Shown piece by piece: positions 11,241 to 23,913 of a stretch of 64,000 bases of DNA (within the stretch, counting starts at the first letter, position 1; every line of letters begins with the position of its first letter). Location of the stretch: positions 6,671,501 to 6,735,500 of the forward strand of contig NC_059476.1 in the NCBI RefSeq assembly GCF_018139145.2. The letters run 5' to 3'. The notes beneath the pieces were generated by a model. It was not told the origin of the DNA. It searched no databases and worked only from the letters and a program-made list of their open reading frames with translations. The translations under genes and the position numbers were made by a program. Source of the DNA: Gymnogyps californianus. Its lineage: Eukaryota > Chordata > Aves > Accipitriformes > Cathartidae.

Positions 11241-13261
11241 CAATGTAATAGTTTTGTAAACCTTAGTCACACAAAATCCTTTGGGAAAGCAATCTTATGA
11301 GCAAATTTATCAGCTGATGACTAAAGTCTGCACAAACTGTTCCAGAGGATGTAGACCAGTCACAGAAGAACGTGGAATTACATCAATACACGTCAAACAA
11401 GAATGCAAGTTTTCCTGTGCAAAAATGCCAAGACTGATAGTAAAATCCGTTGCCAGATGTGTTAATGGCCAACTTGGTGTTGTCTGCACTGACACCAGAA
11501 TTGTGTTTTCTAGACATCATATTTCAAACTCCAGGTTATATTCTCTTGCTCTGCATATATCCAATTAACTTACAGATGGATAGTAGTATTTCATCTACTA
11601 TAACTATATCTATGGTATAGGCACCTAATGTCCCTCTTGGATACAAGTGACAGTCTAATTCTATATCCCATATATCAAACTTTTATATTCATACATGCAC
11701 ACAGAGAGACACACATCCACTGGAGGAATACTTCATAATACACTACATAAAACTGCAAAGAAAGGTTGCAGCCTAAATTGAAGAACAGAGTGAGGGTAAA
11801 TTGGGCACTCCTTGTCCTTGGTTTTTTTAACAGAAAGAAATATACTTTCAGATTAACTGAAAGCATGGAACATATCACATTTTAATTAATTGGCTCGTTC
11901 ACGTGAAAATCAAATTGTAATTCATTAAACTTTTTTCTCATAGATTATAATAACCCATTCACATGCTTCTATGTACACCCTTATAAGCCAAACGTAACAC
12001 TTTTGAATATGAGAGATTTCTCAAGTTTGAAGTATTTGGTTATGTTTAACATGATATTTAACAAAGTGGATTCAAACCCCATTCATTTTTATTTGTGGAA
12101 AAAATTCTAATGGTGCTATATGAAACAATTACAAATTAATTCATGTTCAAATTCACTTTCTCAGCTTGATTCATGTGTATATTTTACCCACTTAAAGACT
12201 CAGCCCCTGTGACTACACTGGGATTTTGGAATCAATAAGGTGAAACTGTTTCTTAGTCCAACTCTTTTGCGTTCTGAATATTTTTTACAATCCTAGCTAT
12301 ATATAACTTGCTGACCTTTAAGAAGTCAAATATTTCATTTAAATATTTTGCGATCAAAGATGTATCTTTATAACACAGAAGTCCTAAATCCATTGAAAAA
12401 GAAAATTCAGGAGAAGAAAAACGGGCAGTCTGCTGTATTGTCAGACTGATTTATCAACGGTTTTATTTTAAAACAACCTTTTCCTAAGAAAAGAAAACTG
12501 TATTTTAGGCAAAATTTAACTTTCAAGGAATACCCAAAGGAAAAATCATTGCTTCTGATATTATTAAATTCAAAATACTGTGGCATTGTTGTGACCAGGA
12601 AAAGAATTTGATCCAATGGCACATAAAATAATTTTCTGTAAAAAATTAAAATCCTAATCCTTTAAATTCTTTGCATTGATTTGGCGTTAAGGAAGTATGG
12701 TACCAATCTTCATATCCATGTAGACTTTATCAGGACTGGAGCTTTTCATAAAACTGTCTTTTCCTGTCATCACCTATGAGGATCAAGAGGTCAATTTCTA
12801 CTTTGAAATAGTCCATAATATCAACATTAATCCCCCATATTTAACTTCCAAAAAATCAGCTTCACGCTTATTTCAGGATGGCCATTATAGTAAAAGAAAA
12901 AAAGAAAAACAACGAACCCCCACCTTGTAGTTAGATGTAAAGCTAGGCATCTCCCTCAAATCTCTCAGTAATACAAATGACTGAGAAAAATAATATAATT
13001 TACACCAAAGAATACCTACCCTAGGTCAAAATAGCTGTTTCTTCATGTTCTGGCTTCCACAAAAGTTGGCTAGAATGAGAAACCAGAGAAAGTCTATGAT
13101 GCGTGTACTGAATGAGCTTGAGTCGAACAGTGCTCGCCCCACCTGCGTCTCCTACTTGGTTAGAAAGTAAATATGCAAAGGGCTCTGAACCACCTACAAA
13201 TCAGCACAACTCGCCTTCCATTTACAAATATGTATTTTCACATATTTTTATTTCTCTTCAG

Positions 13262-13341
13262 GTAACAGACAAAGCTACTGTGTCTTCTACATCACCTTTA
13301 GAGCGCGTTGCCAGAACGAGGATTATTGGCAAGGAAGCGAG
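13262..13341 (+). other. Candidate internal coding exon (unproven)
   Basis: An 80-bp segment preceded by a good acceptor (TTTTTATTTCTCTTCAG, AG at 13260-13261) and followed by a donor (GTAAAT at 13342). In the frame starting at 13264 all 26 codons are open and read, in part, SYCVFYITFRARCQNEDYW, a Cys/Tyr/Trp-containing stretch resembling an extracellular domain. About 60% of codons end in G or C, mostly C, against an AT-rich background. A phase of two leading bases with a clean codon end would suit an internal exon. I do not recognise the protein. Another frame, beginning upstream at 13112, is also open across it (ending at a stop in GTAAAT), so chance remains possible. It could also be an lncRNA exon. 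Confidence 0.3.
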
Positions 13342-16300
13342 GTAAATATTTCACTGAGCTTTCATGAAGAGTTATGAGAAAAGCTTCCGTTTCGATTCCT
13401 AAGAGTATGCATCTCCGAGAACGACGCCTTTAACATTTGCCACAGGGTTTATAGAAAAAAAGACAGAAAACTTTACTCATTCGAACATATGCATTAAACA
13501 TTGACCTTCTCAAGAGAGGAGAGCAGCTTGTCTGAAAGTTATAGCCAAGGGCTGACACTTCCCAAGTCCCTAGTGACTAGCGATTGAGTCGCTAGTGAAT
13601 CTTCACGTCCCCAGCATGCAAATTCCCAAATAAGATGAATATTCAGAAGATGCCAACAATTCACCCACAGGAAACCAGATACGGGTGGGAGGGGGGCAGG
13701 GACTGACAGGTTAATTCTATACCGACAGATGTAAACAAGCATATGTTTGGTGCCATACGGCTTCCAGATTGGAGCCAAATGCCCCTTCGCAAGCTTGGGG
13801 CAGAGGCAAAACACATACAGGAAAGTCTGTTTCCGTCCATATTAACGTATTATCCATACACTAAAACTCAGGCAAATGCACAGTATCTGTTATAAGCTCA
13901 ATTTAATGATGCCAATCAGATCTGCTCCCTCATGACCCAATGCAGTGATAACAGCTAATTGCACAGCTCAGTAGCCAAAGCTGCTTGCAGTACAGCCTGA
14001 TTTCTCCTGCAATGAGTTGATCTTATACATCTTCAATGCACTAAACATAATTATCTGCTAATTTTCCTAAATGAAAAAGTGAATTTAACTTACTGAAGCA
14101 CAAAATGCCTTCTGCACGCCAGCTTGCTAAAGCCATTTCTACCATATCTACAAAGTAGCAGGGCTTTGTTCTAATTATGCCTTAACTACTGATGATACAT
14201 TTTCAGAAATAGGCTTTTATAAATGTTAAGCCTAAAGAAATGGCTTTGTGATGTTTGTGGAATCTGTTCTTTGTCTTCAATTCCAATGAAATCAGAATTT
14301 AAACAAATAAGCACTCCTTTTGAAGATGTGCAGCGCAGACCTCAATTCCACAAACATAGTCCATTTCTTTACTCATATGAATGATTCCATCAAAGGCCAT
14401 GAAACTACTCACATGAATATACCACGGATGAAATCTTAATGATTTTTAATAATTGTTAACATTATACGTAAATATTACAATTGAATGGCAGTCATATAGT
14501 GATTTATGAGCAGCAGCTACAGTTAAGGCTTAAAAGAACTAAAATGCCTGCAGCCTTATGCTGCAAATGCTCCCATATATTCTGATCCCATATAGGAGCC
14601 AGAGAGGAAAGTGAACAGGCCAGTTGATCTGCCATTGACATGACCCTGTCATGCTGCATAGGTAGAATTACACCTCTACTAGCAGTAGATCCGTAAGAGA
14701 AATGTTGAAAGTTAATCAAGATTGATCTACTACTGACCCATTCATAATAGAGCTCAGCGTCTACACAAAGGGCACAATGTCACATATAAATCAGGTGTAA
14801 TTAGGCTGCAATTGACAGATTTATAGTAGTAAATGTGGCATGAACAAAGAATTGATTCTACTAATCTATATAACAAAGCAACTTCAGGATTGTAGAAACA
14901 TTTACTTTATGTAAACTTTCCAAAGAAACAAAGATGATCAGTTTAACATATGTATTTTATGATCTGTATGATTTAACAAAATGTTTATGTGTTTGTAAGG
15001 TTAGTTTTAAAAACTGGAAATTTAACATACTTACACCTTGTAGCTATTTTTTTAATCCGTTTGGGTTTTTAAGTTGTTTCCTCAAAGCATGCTGACTTTA
15101 CATGAGTATGTAATTGCTTTACAAATTAATTAACAGAATTAAAATCTACTCTGAAAATGGATGAGTTATTTAGCGTTCAGACTTTGAGAGTGTGTCAAGG
15201 GAATTTACTACTTGGGGACTTTGCCAACATCATAGCTAAATGGATGGGTTATCCCTTCATATAGTGGAATATGAGTCTGCTAGGAGAGGTTCTCAAGAAC
15301 CATGGGGTCCTTGTAACAGAACATGTCTGGATCAAACAAGACCTCTGAAGGAAGGAAAGCAAAATGATCCTGCTATGTGACTGAACTGTGGAATCAAGTG
15401 TTTTAGCCCTGCAACGTTGATCCTCCAGGCCTTTACCCTTCAATGAGACATGCAGATGAGCCAAAGAATAAGAAGAATCAAGTTAGAATATCACTTTAAA
15501 CTTTCAGGTGGAAAATGGAGCTTTTTTCCACCTTAGGACTAAGCCTTAGGGAGATGGACCACATCCACAGAACTCCTGCTGTAATGCAGTGTGGAAAGCA
15601 AGAGGTATTCATCTTTCTTTAACGCAGCAGATATCTAAAGTCTTGTGCAGGTCCTGGAAAATTTAACTAGGAATTGAAATTCAGAATTAACTCTTAAAAA
15701 GAAAACAAATAATTAGGTTATTTAAAGATCAAGAGAATTTGCTCACCTGCCTAATAATTTGAAACACTAACCTGTTTTATAACAGTACACAGTTACCATA
15801 TCTGCCTCTACACTTGATTATATTTCTAAGCTTCTCTTTCCTCCTTAGAAGACTGGAAAGATAGACCTTTTAAAAAAAAATTTGGTTGTCATATATTCAC
15901 ACCGCATAAGTGTGCCTTAGCAGTACTATCATGGCAATCTTTCCTCTGAGCAGATTCTTGCATTCTCTCCTCCTTATGTCCTGCACATTATTTCACTAAA
16001 AGAGCTGCAGTGGGAATGCCATAAGGCCATAAGTACTAAAAGCCCAGTGTCTCAGTAGATCAGATGTGACTTCTCTTTTTCAAAGGCTAAAAATGAGGAA
16101 AAACAAGTCTTTGAGACCTCACATGAAAAGATTCAGCTTCAAAGATAACTCCAAGCAAAGGAAACATTGATGGAAACAGTCTCCTTCTGATGGTAGCAGT
16201 ACTACTGTTGTGGACTACTGTAAGTTCATGTTTTTATTTTGATGTAGTTTAAATATTCAGCAGTTTAACCATTGACACTAATTTCTGAGTGGCAGAAATA

Positions 16301-17715
16301 TAGAGGTAGGCTGGGGTTGGGTTAGGAGGGATTGGGGTTTTTTTGGTTTTACTTTGCAGATTAACAAAAGAAGGTTTCTTCCTTTCCTTCTTCTGCCTCC
16401 TGCCCAGCATTACACACAAGCAATTCCATATTTACAGGACTGAGAAGAGATGAGACCATAGCCTTACCAGCAGCTGGGTCCCTATGGCCTGTGCTTTGCG
16501 TCCCTTACTGCCCACCAAGGTCTGCAGCAGTAACGCTCTCCCTTAGCACACCAGGTAACACCTAAAAGCACAGAGCCTGCCATAGCTTCCTTCTGGGCAG
16601 AGGGTCTCAGCTCCTGCATCAGTCCCAGCACAGGACTTTGTCTCCATTTCTTTACATTTTAAAGCTTTTAGATTTCTGCTCCAGATTTGGTTTGGATTTG
16701 GGGGGGTGGGGTTGCTAATAATACACATTCTTTATTCCTCAAACATTCAGTGAAGCTGCTTCAGCATTTTTCACTTTGATTAATCTCACCCACTAGCTCT
16801 TTCTTTTTAACATAATCCATTAGGTTTGCATAACTTCTTTTTCTGGGATGTGTATACCTGGCTTTATTCTGAAAGCTGCATTTTTATGTGAATTTTCAAT
16901 TACCATTTTGTTTTCTGGTTTACAAAGTGATTGCTGCTGGCAGCCTCAAGAGATCTAGCAAAGAAAAGCAGTTAAACAGAAATGTGGGGTTTCTACACTT
17001 GATTATCTAATGTTACTGGCTCCCCCAAAACAGCATCTTTATGCTGATTTTACATCTGCTTGAAGTTGAATTATCTATTTCTTCTATTTCTATTTCTCAA
17101 ACATTAAAGCCAAAGCAGCCTGCCTGCTGCTTTCTCTGATGTGTCCAATGAAAATGTGACATGAAGAATTAAAAATAAAAAGAAATGCCATGCTGCTATA
17201 CTTTGATGGTTGGTTTATCTGTTCCCTAGGAAATTGAAGTCTTCTCTTAATAACATTCAGAAGCAATTGTAGTTTCTTGTTTTCTTACAATCAACTTTTA
17301 ATTTGCTGAAAAGGAACTGGAGTTTACAGGAAAATGATCAAAAATTACTGTGAAACTAATTTTTTCTTTTTTCTAGGGGACTACACTGGGTGTAACTTTC
17401 ATTATCGCTTCATGCTGACTATCTATTGGCTTCATTTTGGCCCCACATACTGTTCATCTCAGCCCATTTTCCTCCTTTATTAGATTAAGACAAAACTAAT
17501 GAATCATCGTTACTTCCTATTCTTAATTATTTACTGGTACTGTCTCATACCTTTTCACCCTAACCAATATGGTATGAACACCTTCCTGTCTATGCATCTG
17601 AAAGAGTCCAAAAGCTGTCACAGAAGGCAGATAAAAGCTTCCGAGCAGAAAAAGCAGAGCACTGCATGGTTCTTAAATTGAAGCTGTTACTTGTTAAGGA
17701 GAAACCACAGGCAGC
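13342..17715. other. Noncoding unique DNA, possible conserved elements
   Basis: About 4.4 kb without a recognisable transposon or exon. Parts at 13900-14060 and 14760-14870 have a homeodomain/TALE-like motif texture (TAATTGCACAGCTC, GTGTAATTAGGCTGC, AATTGACAG). That texture is common in conserved noncoding elements but is weak evidence alone. Confidence 0.45.
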
Positions 17716-18850
17716 TGTATTCGGTTTGTGTGGCAAGGTTTTGGTAGCCAGGGGGCTACAGGGGTGGCTTCTGTGAGAAGCTGCCAGAAGCTTCCCCCAT
17801 GTCCGACAGAGCCAATGCCAGCCGGCTCCAAGACGGACCCGCCGCTGGCCAAGGCCGAGCCCATCAGCGACGGTGGTAGCGCCTCTGGGATAACAGACTT
17901 AAGAAGGGGGAAGAAAACTGCACAACGGCAGCCGGAGAGAGGAGTGAGGATATGTGAGAGAACTCTGCAGACACCAAGGTCAGTGGAGAAGGAGGGGCAG
18001 GAGGTGCTCCAGGCATCAGAGCAGAGATTCCCCTGCAGCCCGTGGGGAAGACCATGGTGAGGCAGGCTGTCCCCTGGCAGCCCATGGAGGTCCACGGTGG
18101 AGCAGATATCCACCTGCAGCCCGGGGAGGACCCCACGCCGGAGCAGGGGGATGTGTCCAAGGGAGGCTGTGACCCCGTGGGAAGCCCGCGCTGGAGCAGG
18201 CTCCTGGCAGGAGCTGTGGCCCCGTGGAGAGAGGAGCCCAGGCTGGAGCAGGTTTGCTGGCAGGGCTTGTGACCCCGCGGGGGACCCACGCTGGAGCAGT
18301 CTGTTCCTGAAGGACTGCACCCCGTGGAAGGGACCCACGCTGGAGCAGTTCGGGAAGAACTGCAGCCCGTGGGAAGGACTCATGTTGGAGAAGTTCATGG
18401 AGGACTGTCTCCCGTGGGAGGGACCCCACGCTGGAGCAGGGGAAGAGTGTGAGGAGTCCTCCCCCTGAGGAGGAAGGAGCGGCAGAAACAACATGTGATG
18501 AACTGACCCAAACCCCCATTCCCCGTCCCCTGCGCCGCTTGGGGGGAGGAGGTAGAGAAAATCCGGAGTAAAGTTAAGCCTGGGAAGAAGGGAGGGGTGG
18601 GGGGAAGGTGCTTTTAAGATTTGGTTTTATTTCTCATTATCCTACTCTGATTTGACTGGTAATAAATTTTTTTTTTTTTTCCCAAGTTGAGTCTGTTTTG
18701 CCCATGACGGTAACTGGTGAGTGATCTCCCTGTCCTTATCTCAACCCACGAGCCTTTCGTTTTATTTTCTCTCCCCTGTCCAGTTGAGGAGGGGAGTGAT
18801 AGAGCGGCTTTGGTGGGCGCCTGGCATCCAGCAAGGGTCAACCCACCACA
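17716..18850 (+). mobile_element. Solo LTR of an avian ERV, GC-rich, with GCAGC target duplication
   Basis: An 1135-bp element starting TGTATTCGGTTTGTGTGGCA and ending AACCCACCACA, flanked by identical GCAGC at 17711-17715 and 18851-18855. TG...CA ends with a 5-bp duplication are the signature of retroviral integration, as in ERVL-type elements. The body matches a GC-rich LTR I recognise from neoavian genomes. Landmarks: a block with CCATGTCCGACAGAGCCAAT, internal degenerate repeats (about 17998-18442), a T-rich region, and an AATAAA signal at 18661-18666 followed by a T tract and TTGAGTCTGTTTTGCCCATG. No gag, pol or env adjoins it, so it is a solo LTR left by LTR-LTR recombination. Long open frames on both strands inside it (up to 266 codons on the minus strand) come from GC-rich repeats and are not genes. 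Confidence 0.9.
17998..18442 (+). repeat. Degenerate minisatellite inside the LTR
   Basis: Eight or nine units of roughly 40-55 bp, each built on a CCCGTGGGA core, a GGACCCACG-like stretch and GCTGGAGCAG. GAGCAG or its variant recurs near 18100, 18145, 18198, 18248, 18298, 18343, 18390 (GAGAAG) and 18438. Spacing is irregular and the units differ by substitutions and short indels, so this is an old amplification within the LTR. Confidence 0.75.
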
Positions 18851-18855
18851 GCAGC

Positions 18856-21800
18856 CTTCCAGGGAGGTACACCTGATCCATCTTTCCTCCTCCAGGATTT
18901 TTCCTCCTACAGTCTGGGTTTTCTTCTCCAAATCTCATACCAGTTCCGGTCATTAGGCCACTGATATTTCACTGTTTTACTTTTTTTTGGCAGAGTTATT
19001 GTTAATCAATCTCCGCTCTCCTAGGAGGCAGAATTTTCCCTAGTTCCATTTCTTTAATGTTTATTTGCTCTATCTTTAAAATTTCTTCAACACTGAATTA
19101 TATCTTTATCTTCTTGACAAAGTGTCTGGGTCTCTCTGATAGACGTCCTATCAATCAATGGTCACTCTTTGGCAACTGTGACATCTTTGGAATTATCCTT
19201 GACCTTCCTAAACAACTCAAACCACTTCCTTTATGGCTGGATGGGATAAGGTTCCTGAAAGCACAGGGTGGAATCCCAGTCCCACTCTCCCTTTTTTGGT
19301 TTTTTACTGTTATTTCTAAACAGTGTCAGTACATACATTATTTCATACCCTTCTGTATAATTTTTACTTTCTCTCCTGTTCCATTTAATACTTTCTTATT
19401 CATATAGTCTGTCATATCTGATAGTCTGTCATACGCATATTAAGACATACTTTCAGAATAACATTCTGTGGGTATCATTACACAATATAGTTATTGCATA
19501 TTCCTTTGCAGTGAAAACAAATTATTCAGGAACTGGGACTGCTTAATCTAGAGATGAAAAGACTGAGAGAGACATCATAAAGTTCTTAAGTATGTTAAAT
19601 CACACTGTAAAGAAAACCAGGATAATTTACTTTCCTTATTTATAATGAACAAGAAATAGGACAGCATTTTTGTTGACAACACAGAAAACTTTTTTTTTTA
19701 AGTGAATACCCTTTGCACAGAACATGCCTAGTCCATCACTAAGGTAAATACCTTTCTCCAAAACACTGATTATATGTATCAGTCATGAATATGGAAAGCT
19801 ACCAATAAAAACAGAGGTCTGACTGTACAGGAAATCTGGAAGGAAAGAAAAAGATTGATCTACAGTAAGATTTTTTTTCCTTTTTTTTTTTTCTCTTCAG
19901 CATGAGATATTACATTCACCCCCACCCAGAAGACGGTTTATTTCTTTGTAGAATACATCAACTAGTTTTCTTGAGGAAGTTAGATACATGACTTTGATCT
20001 GATTGGTTAATAAAGTCAGGAATAAACTACTAAGGTATAAAAATTAACCAACATTAGTAGTTATGAAAGCCTATGTAATCATTATAAATAAAGCAGCTAT
20101 GTTAAATGTTTAATCATAGAATGTCTACACTGTAGACAAAGTTCCTCTTCTGACTTCATTTTTATTTATTTGTAATTGCACTACAGTGTGAAGAAAGGGT
20201 CGGGGTGAACATTTATATTTACATGCTTTATTCATTAATTTCTAGGCTAGTAGATTAATCTTTTGCATTCAGTAATGGTCACAGTGATGGAGGTCCTGCA
20301 GTGACTGCTTGTAAAATCATTGCATGAGGCTGGTCTTATTGTGTGTGGACGCTGTGTGGAACTGCTCTGACTCACTTTCTCACCTCTATGGATAACATTG
20401 TGCCCTAACTCTTTCAGGGCTTCTTGGAAATTCCTGGCACAGATCCATAAGTATGCCTGAGTCTACACACTTGCAACACTTCATTTGAAACTCACAGTTT
20501 TCTTTTTTCTTTTTTTTTTAATATATATTACTAATGAGGCTGCCTATAAGCTAATCTGCTACTTCTTGACTAATAACTAGCCACTCCATTGTGCTTGTGC
20601 AGAGAGAAGGCAAAAGAAATCTTTAATTTGCACAGCCTGCTTAAGAGCCAATGAAAAGGGTACGCTTGGGTAGACCTTGCCAAATGCTCTTTTCCCTGAA
20701 CACAGAAAGCCTCGGAGACATTAAGATGGGCTCGCCACTCTCCAGCCAACATATTGGTCCAACTGATAGCAGTTTGGTCTTCAAAGAGGCAGGGAGCTGT
20801 ACGTGAGGCTCCTGTTGCCGAGTGAACCAGTTGCCCAGCACTGGGTCATGCTCCACACTGCACCCCACAACATAAGAAGGGCTTGGAAGCTCACGGCAGC
20901 AACATTGCCCCCGGAATATGGCACAGAATTCAGGAGGGCAAAAAGAAATAAACAAGGGTAACGGATTTTAGTTTTTAATAAATGTGTAACTGAGAGCAAG
21001 TATTGACTTTTTTTCTTTAGTTAAATAGGCTTTATAATGGTTGGTTAAGTCAGTAAGGACATGACAGATTCCAATCTCAGTAAAACTAAGACAGAAAAAA
21101 AATAGAGGACCTTCCACAAAAGAAAAAAACAACTTGTACACCATTCAATAGTGAAACCTATTACAAGAGACCATGTTTTTTAGGCAATTATTTTTTTTTT
21201 AAAGAGCCGAGTCAAAGCATCTGTGAGTATACTGAATGCAGTCCTGCCTCCCTTCATCAGCAGTTCTCTTCTTCTGGTTAAGCAACAAACAGACCATCCC
21301 TTCTTCTATTTGCACAATTGAACCACAAGCTTGATGCAGATTTTTTGGTAAGCTTGGAAATAATATGTTTACAACTAAGATTATTAATACTTTTTCAGAG
21401 ATTTAAGTGATTATTTATGAAAATCACCAGTTTTTTCCATGATAATTCACTGTATTTCCATTATCATTCATGAAAGTCTGAAAAAAGGCTTTTACAAAGA
21501 CATTACTATCTGTTCTTTATCTACAGCATTTTTCAGAGTTCACCATAGGAGCTGTGTATCCATTTAATCTTGTACTTCCTCACAAAATACTTCTCCTATC
21601 TGGATTTCCATGAAGATATTTGTATTAGTAAAGTTAAAAATGTGTAATGATGAGACAAAGAGGGCATCAATATTTGAAACACCTTCAAAAAATAGTTTCT
21701 TTTCTTTCAAGATTTTTGGCAAATAAGTGAAAGACACAAAACGCTCATTTCTCAAAAACAAAATGAGGATAAAATTTTTCAGCAAACATTATTTTTCTGC

Positions 21801-23307
21801 GATTTTTTTCCTTTTTTAAAAAACCATCAAGAAAAATACTATTTTCAGTCGTCTCCTATCAACTATTACTTGGTTTGGTTTAACAAGTGTTAAATCTGTT
21901 TCTTAAGACAGACTGAAGCCAAAGCTACACCAAAAATATATCTTCACTCACATTTAATACCTGAGAAATATTGCATCCTTACTGGTTAGGCTACTGCTTA
22001 AGCATCAAAGTTATGAGGTAGTTTGATCAGGGATAGATCATCGCAAGGCTTATGGGCTTATGCATTAGTTCAAATGTTCTGATATCAGAGACTTAGCTTT
22101 TGCAAAGCTAACTAGTAGCAGAGAGCATTAGAAGAGACATTTCTTTTACAATAATGAGAGGATGACTTTCTAGATGTAAGCAAGGTAAATAAGAAAGTGA
22201 AGGTGTTGGAGATTTTTCCAGCTACGTCTAGAAATATTTTAAAGCTTTATCCCTGTTCATTATTCAGGAAAAAATAGTAACAATCTTTAGTTAATATATT
22301 ACACTTAAAAATAAAAAAGTAAAATTCATTGCAAAATCCATGTTTCCATAGTTTGCTTAATATTCGTCTTCTGAGGAAGAATTTGGTCCAAGTAGGATGC
22401 AATAATTTGCCTCTTCTCCTTAATCCCTTTCAAAGCGAGACAGAGTCAGCGCAATTCATCTTGATCCTGCTTTCTGAAACCTGCACCAGCATGTCACAGG
22501 ATCTCACAGGAGCCTCATTTCTGGAAACCTTCATTCAAGTGCTCAGGTTTGCACATCCAGCAGGACTCCTCATAGGTGTAACTGCCCGCATCCTTGGGGC
22601 CACGTGCACACTCAACAACATGCACCTTCCCTCTCAGGAAGAGTCAAAAAGTCAGGTAGAAAAGAAGGGAGATGGCTGTTGACATAGTTTGCTGGGAAAT
22701 GGATAAGTTCAATTAGAGTCTTAGCACTATGACTAATGACCTTCAAGGTTTAATTTACCACTGGATGTACAGTGCATGAAAAACATTAATAAAGCCCTTT
22801 TCATGCTAATCAGCACGACAGAATAACTTATATTTTCTATCCAAATTAGGTTTTTAGCAATCAGTTTCCAGAGCCCCTTTAGGAGTTTCCCAATGGAGAG
22901 ATGAAGATGGATGAGAGAAATTCCTATTACTTCCCCTGCTTCAAATCCTGCTCTGGAGCCTGGGTTAGGGTTAGCACTCCACTTGCCTGCATATTATTAC
23001 AAACCAAGTGAATATCTGCTACCTGGGGCAAGTGTGGCAGAGCAACCTCTCTGTTCAGTGCAATTGCTGTGGGGAAGCAAGCAGGAAGGAAAAGATTGGC
23101 ACTTGGGATTGAATTATGGAATTTGTCTGGAAGCAAGTTCTCAAAAAAGACTGGCAAAACTGTCCATGAATGGACATCAATAGTTACCTCTTGTTGGGCA
23201 CAGGGGAGGGGCAGACTGCAAGACCTTCCTAAACAAGATCATGCATCTTCAGTTGCTCATGTAAAGGCTGTGCACTCCTGCCTGCCTGCTAACTTATGGT
23301 GGGTACC
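18856..23307. other. Noncoding unique DNA, no gene seen
   Basis: About 4.4 kb of AT-rich DNA with several T or A homopolymers (for example near 19690, 19880 and 20510) and one eroded CR1 remnant at 19527-19670. Short frames such as 22329-22682 (117 codons) match no family known to me. Confidence 0.55.
19527..19670 (+). mobile_element. Eroded CR1 remnant, sense
   Basis: AGGAACTGGGACTGCTTAAT, then CTAGAGATGAAAAGACTGAG and later AACAAGAAATAGGACAGCAT follow the order of the CR1 region just after the reverse-transcriptase ORF (GGACTGTTCAGCCTGGAGAA, then AACAAGTGATAGGACAAGAG). Divergence is high, so this is an old copy. No ends are visible. Confidence 0.6.
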
Positions 23308-23913
23308 TGTCGTGGTTTAACCCCAGTCAGCAGCCAAGCCCCACACAGCCGCTCCCTCACTCCCCGTCCCCCCCTCCCCTGCTCCCAGTGGGATGGGGAG
23401 GAGAATTGGGAAAGAAGGCAGAACTCGTGAGTTGAGATAAGAACAGTTTAATAATTAAAGTCAAATATAATACTAACAATAGTAATAATGAAATATAATA
23501 ATAATAGTAATGAAAAGGAATATAACAAAAAAAAAGAGAAATAACACGCAAGAAACGACAGGCGATGCACAATGCAATTGCTCACCACCCGCTGACCGAT
23601 GTCCCAGCAGCGATCCATGCCTCCTGGCCAACTCCCCCCAGTTTATATACTAGGCATGACGTTCCATGGTATGGAATACCCCTTTGGCTAGTTCAGGTCA
23701 GCTGCCCCGGCCGTGCTCCCTCCCAGCTCCTTGCACACCTGCTTGCTGGCAGAGCATGGGGAACTGAAAAGTCCTTGGCTGAAGATAAGCGCTACTTAGC
23801 AACAACTAAAACATCAGCGTGTTATCAACATCATTCTCACACTAAATCCAAAACACAGCACTGTACCAGCTACTAAGAAGAGAATTAACTCTGTCCCAGC
23901 CGAAACCAGGACA
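23308..23913 (-). mobile_element. Solo LTR of an avian ERV (0.6-kb family), copy 1
   Basis: In minus orientation the element begins TGTCCTGGTTTCGGCTGGGA at 23913 and ends TTAAACCACGACA at 23308. Flanks are GTACC (23303-23307) and GTACA (23914-23918), a 5-bp duplication with one mismatch. The LTR contains a TATATAAA box (antisense at 23642-23649), a GCAATTGCATTGTGC motif, an ATT-rich variable tract and ATTAAA (antisense at 23447-23452) as the likely polyadenylation signal. There is no internal retroviral sequence, so it is a solo LTR. It closely resembles the copies at 47295-47900 and 58588-59165. Confidence 0.92.

Larger units (their letters stand above)
7646..13261. other. Noncoding unique DNA, no gene seen
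   Basis: About 5.6 kb of mostly AT-rich DNA. Apart from the trinucleotide tract at 9375-9427 and the GC-rich island at 10905-11240, I see no repeat family, RNA gene or convincing exon. Confidence 0.55.

Noticed and set aside
17694..18519. Long open frames (266, 167 and 141 codons minus; 123 and 110 codons plus) as genes
   Set aside because: They lie inside the GC-rich solo LTR and its internal repeats. Several frames are open at once on both strands, which reflects few stop codons and not coding.
22329..22682. 117-codon plus-strand frame as a gene
   Set aside because: No recognisable domain, no splice or promoter context, and composition like translated noncoding DNA.
23565..23876. 103-codon plus-strand frame, with a related minus-strand frame at 47425-47646
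   Set aside because: Both are the antisense of the same ERV LTR family and share translated sequence only for that reason.
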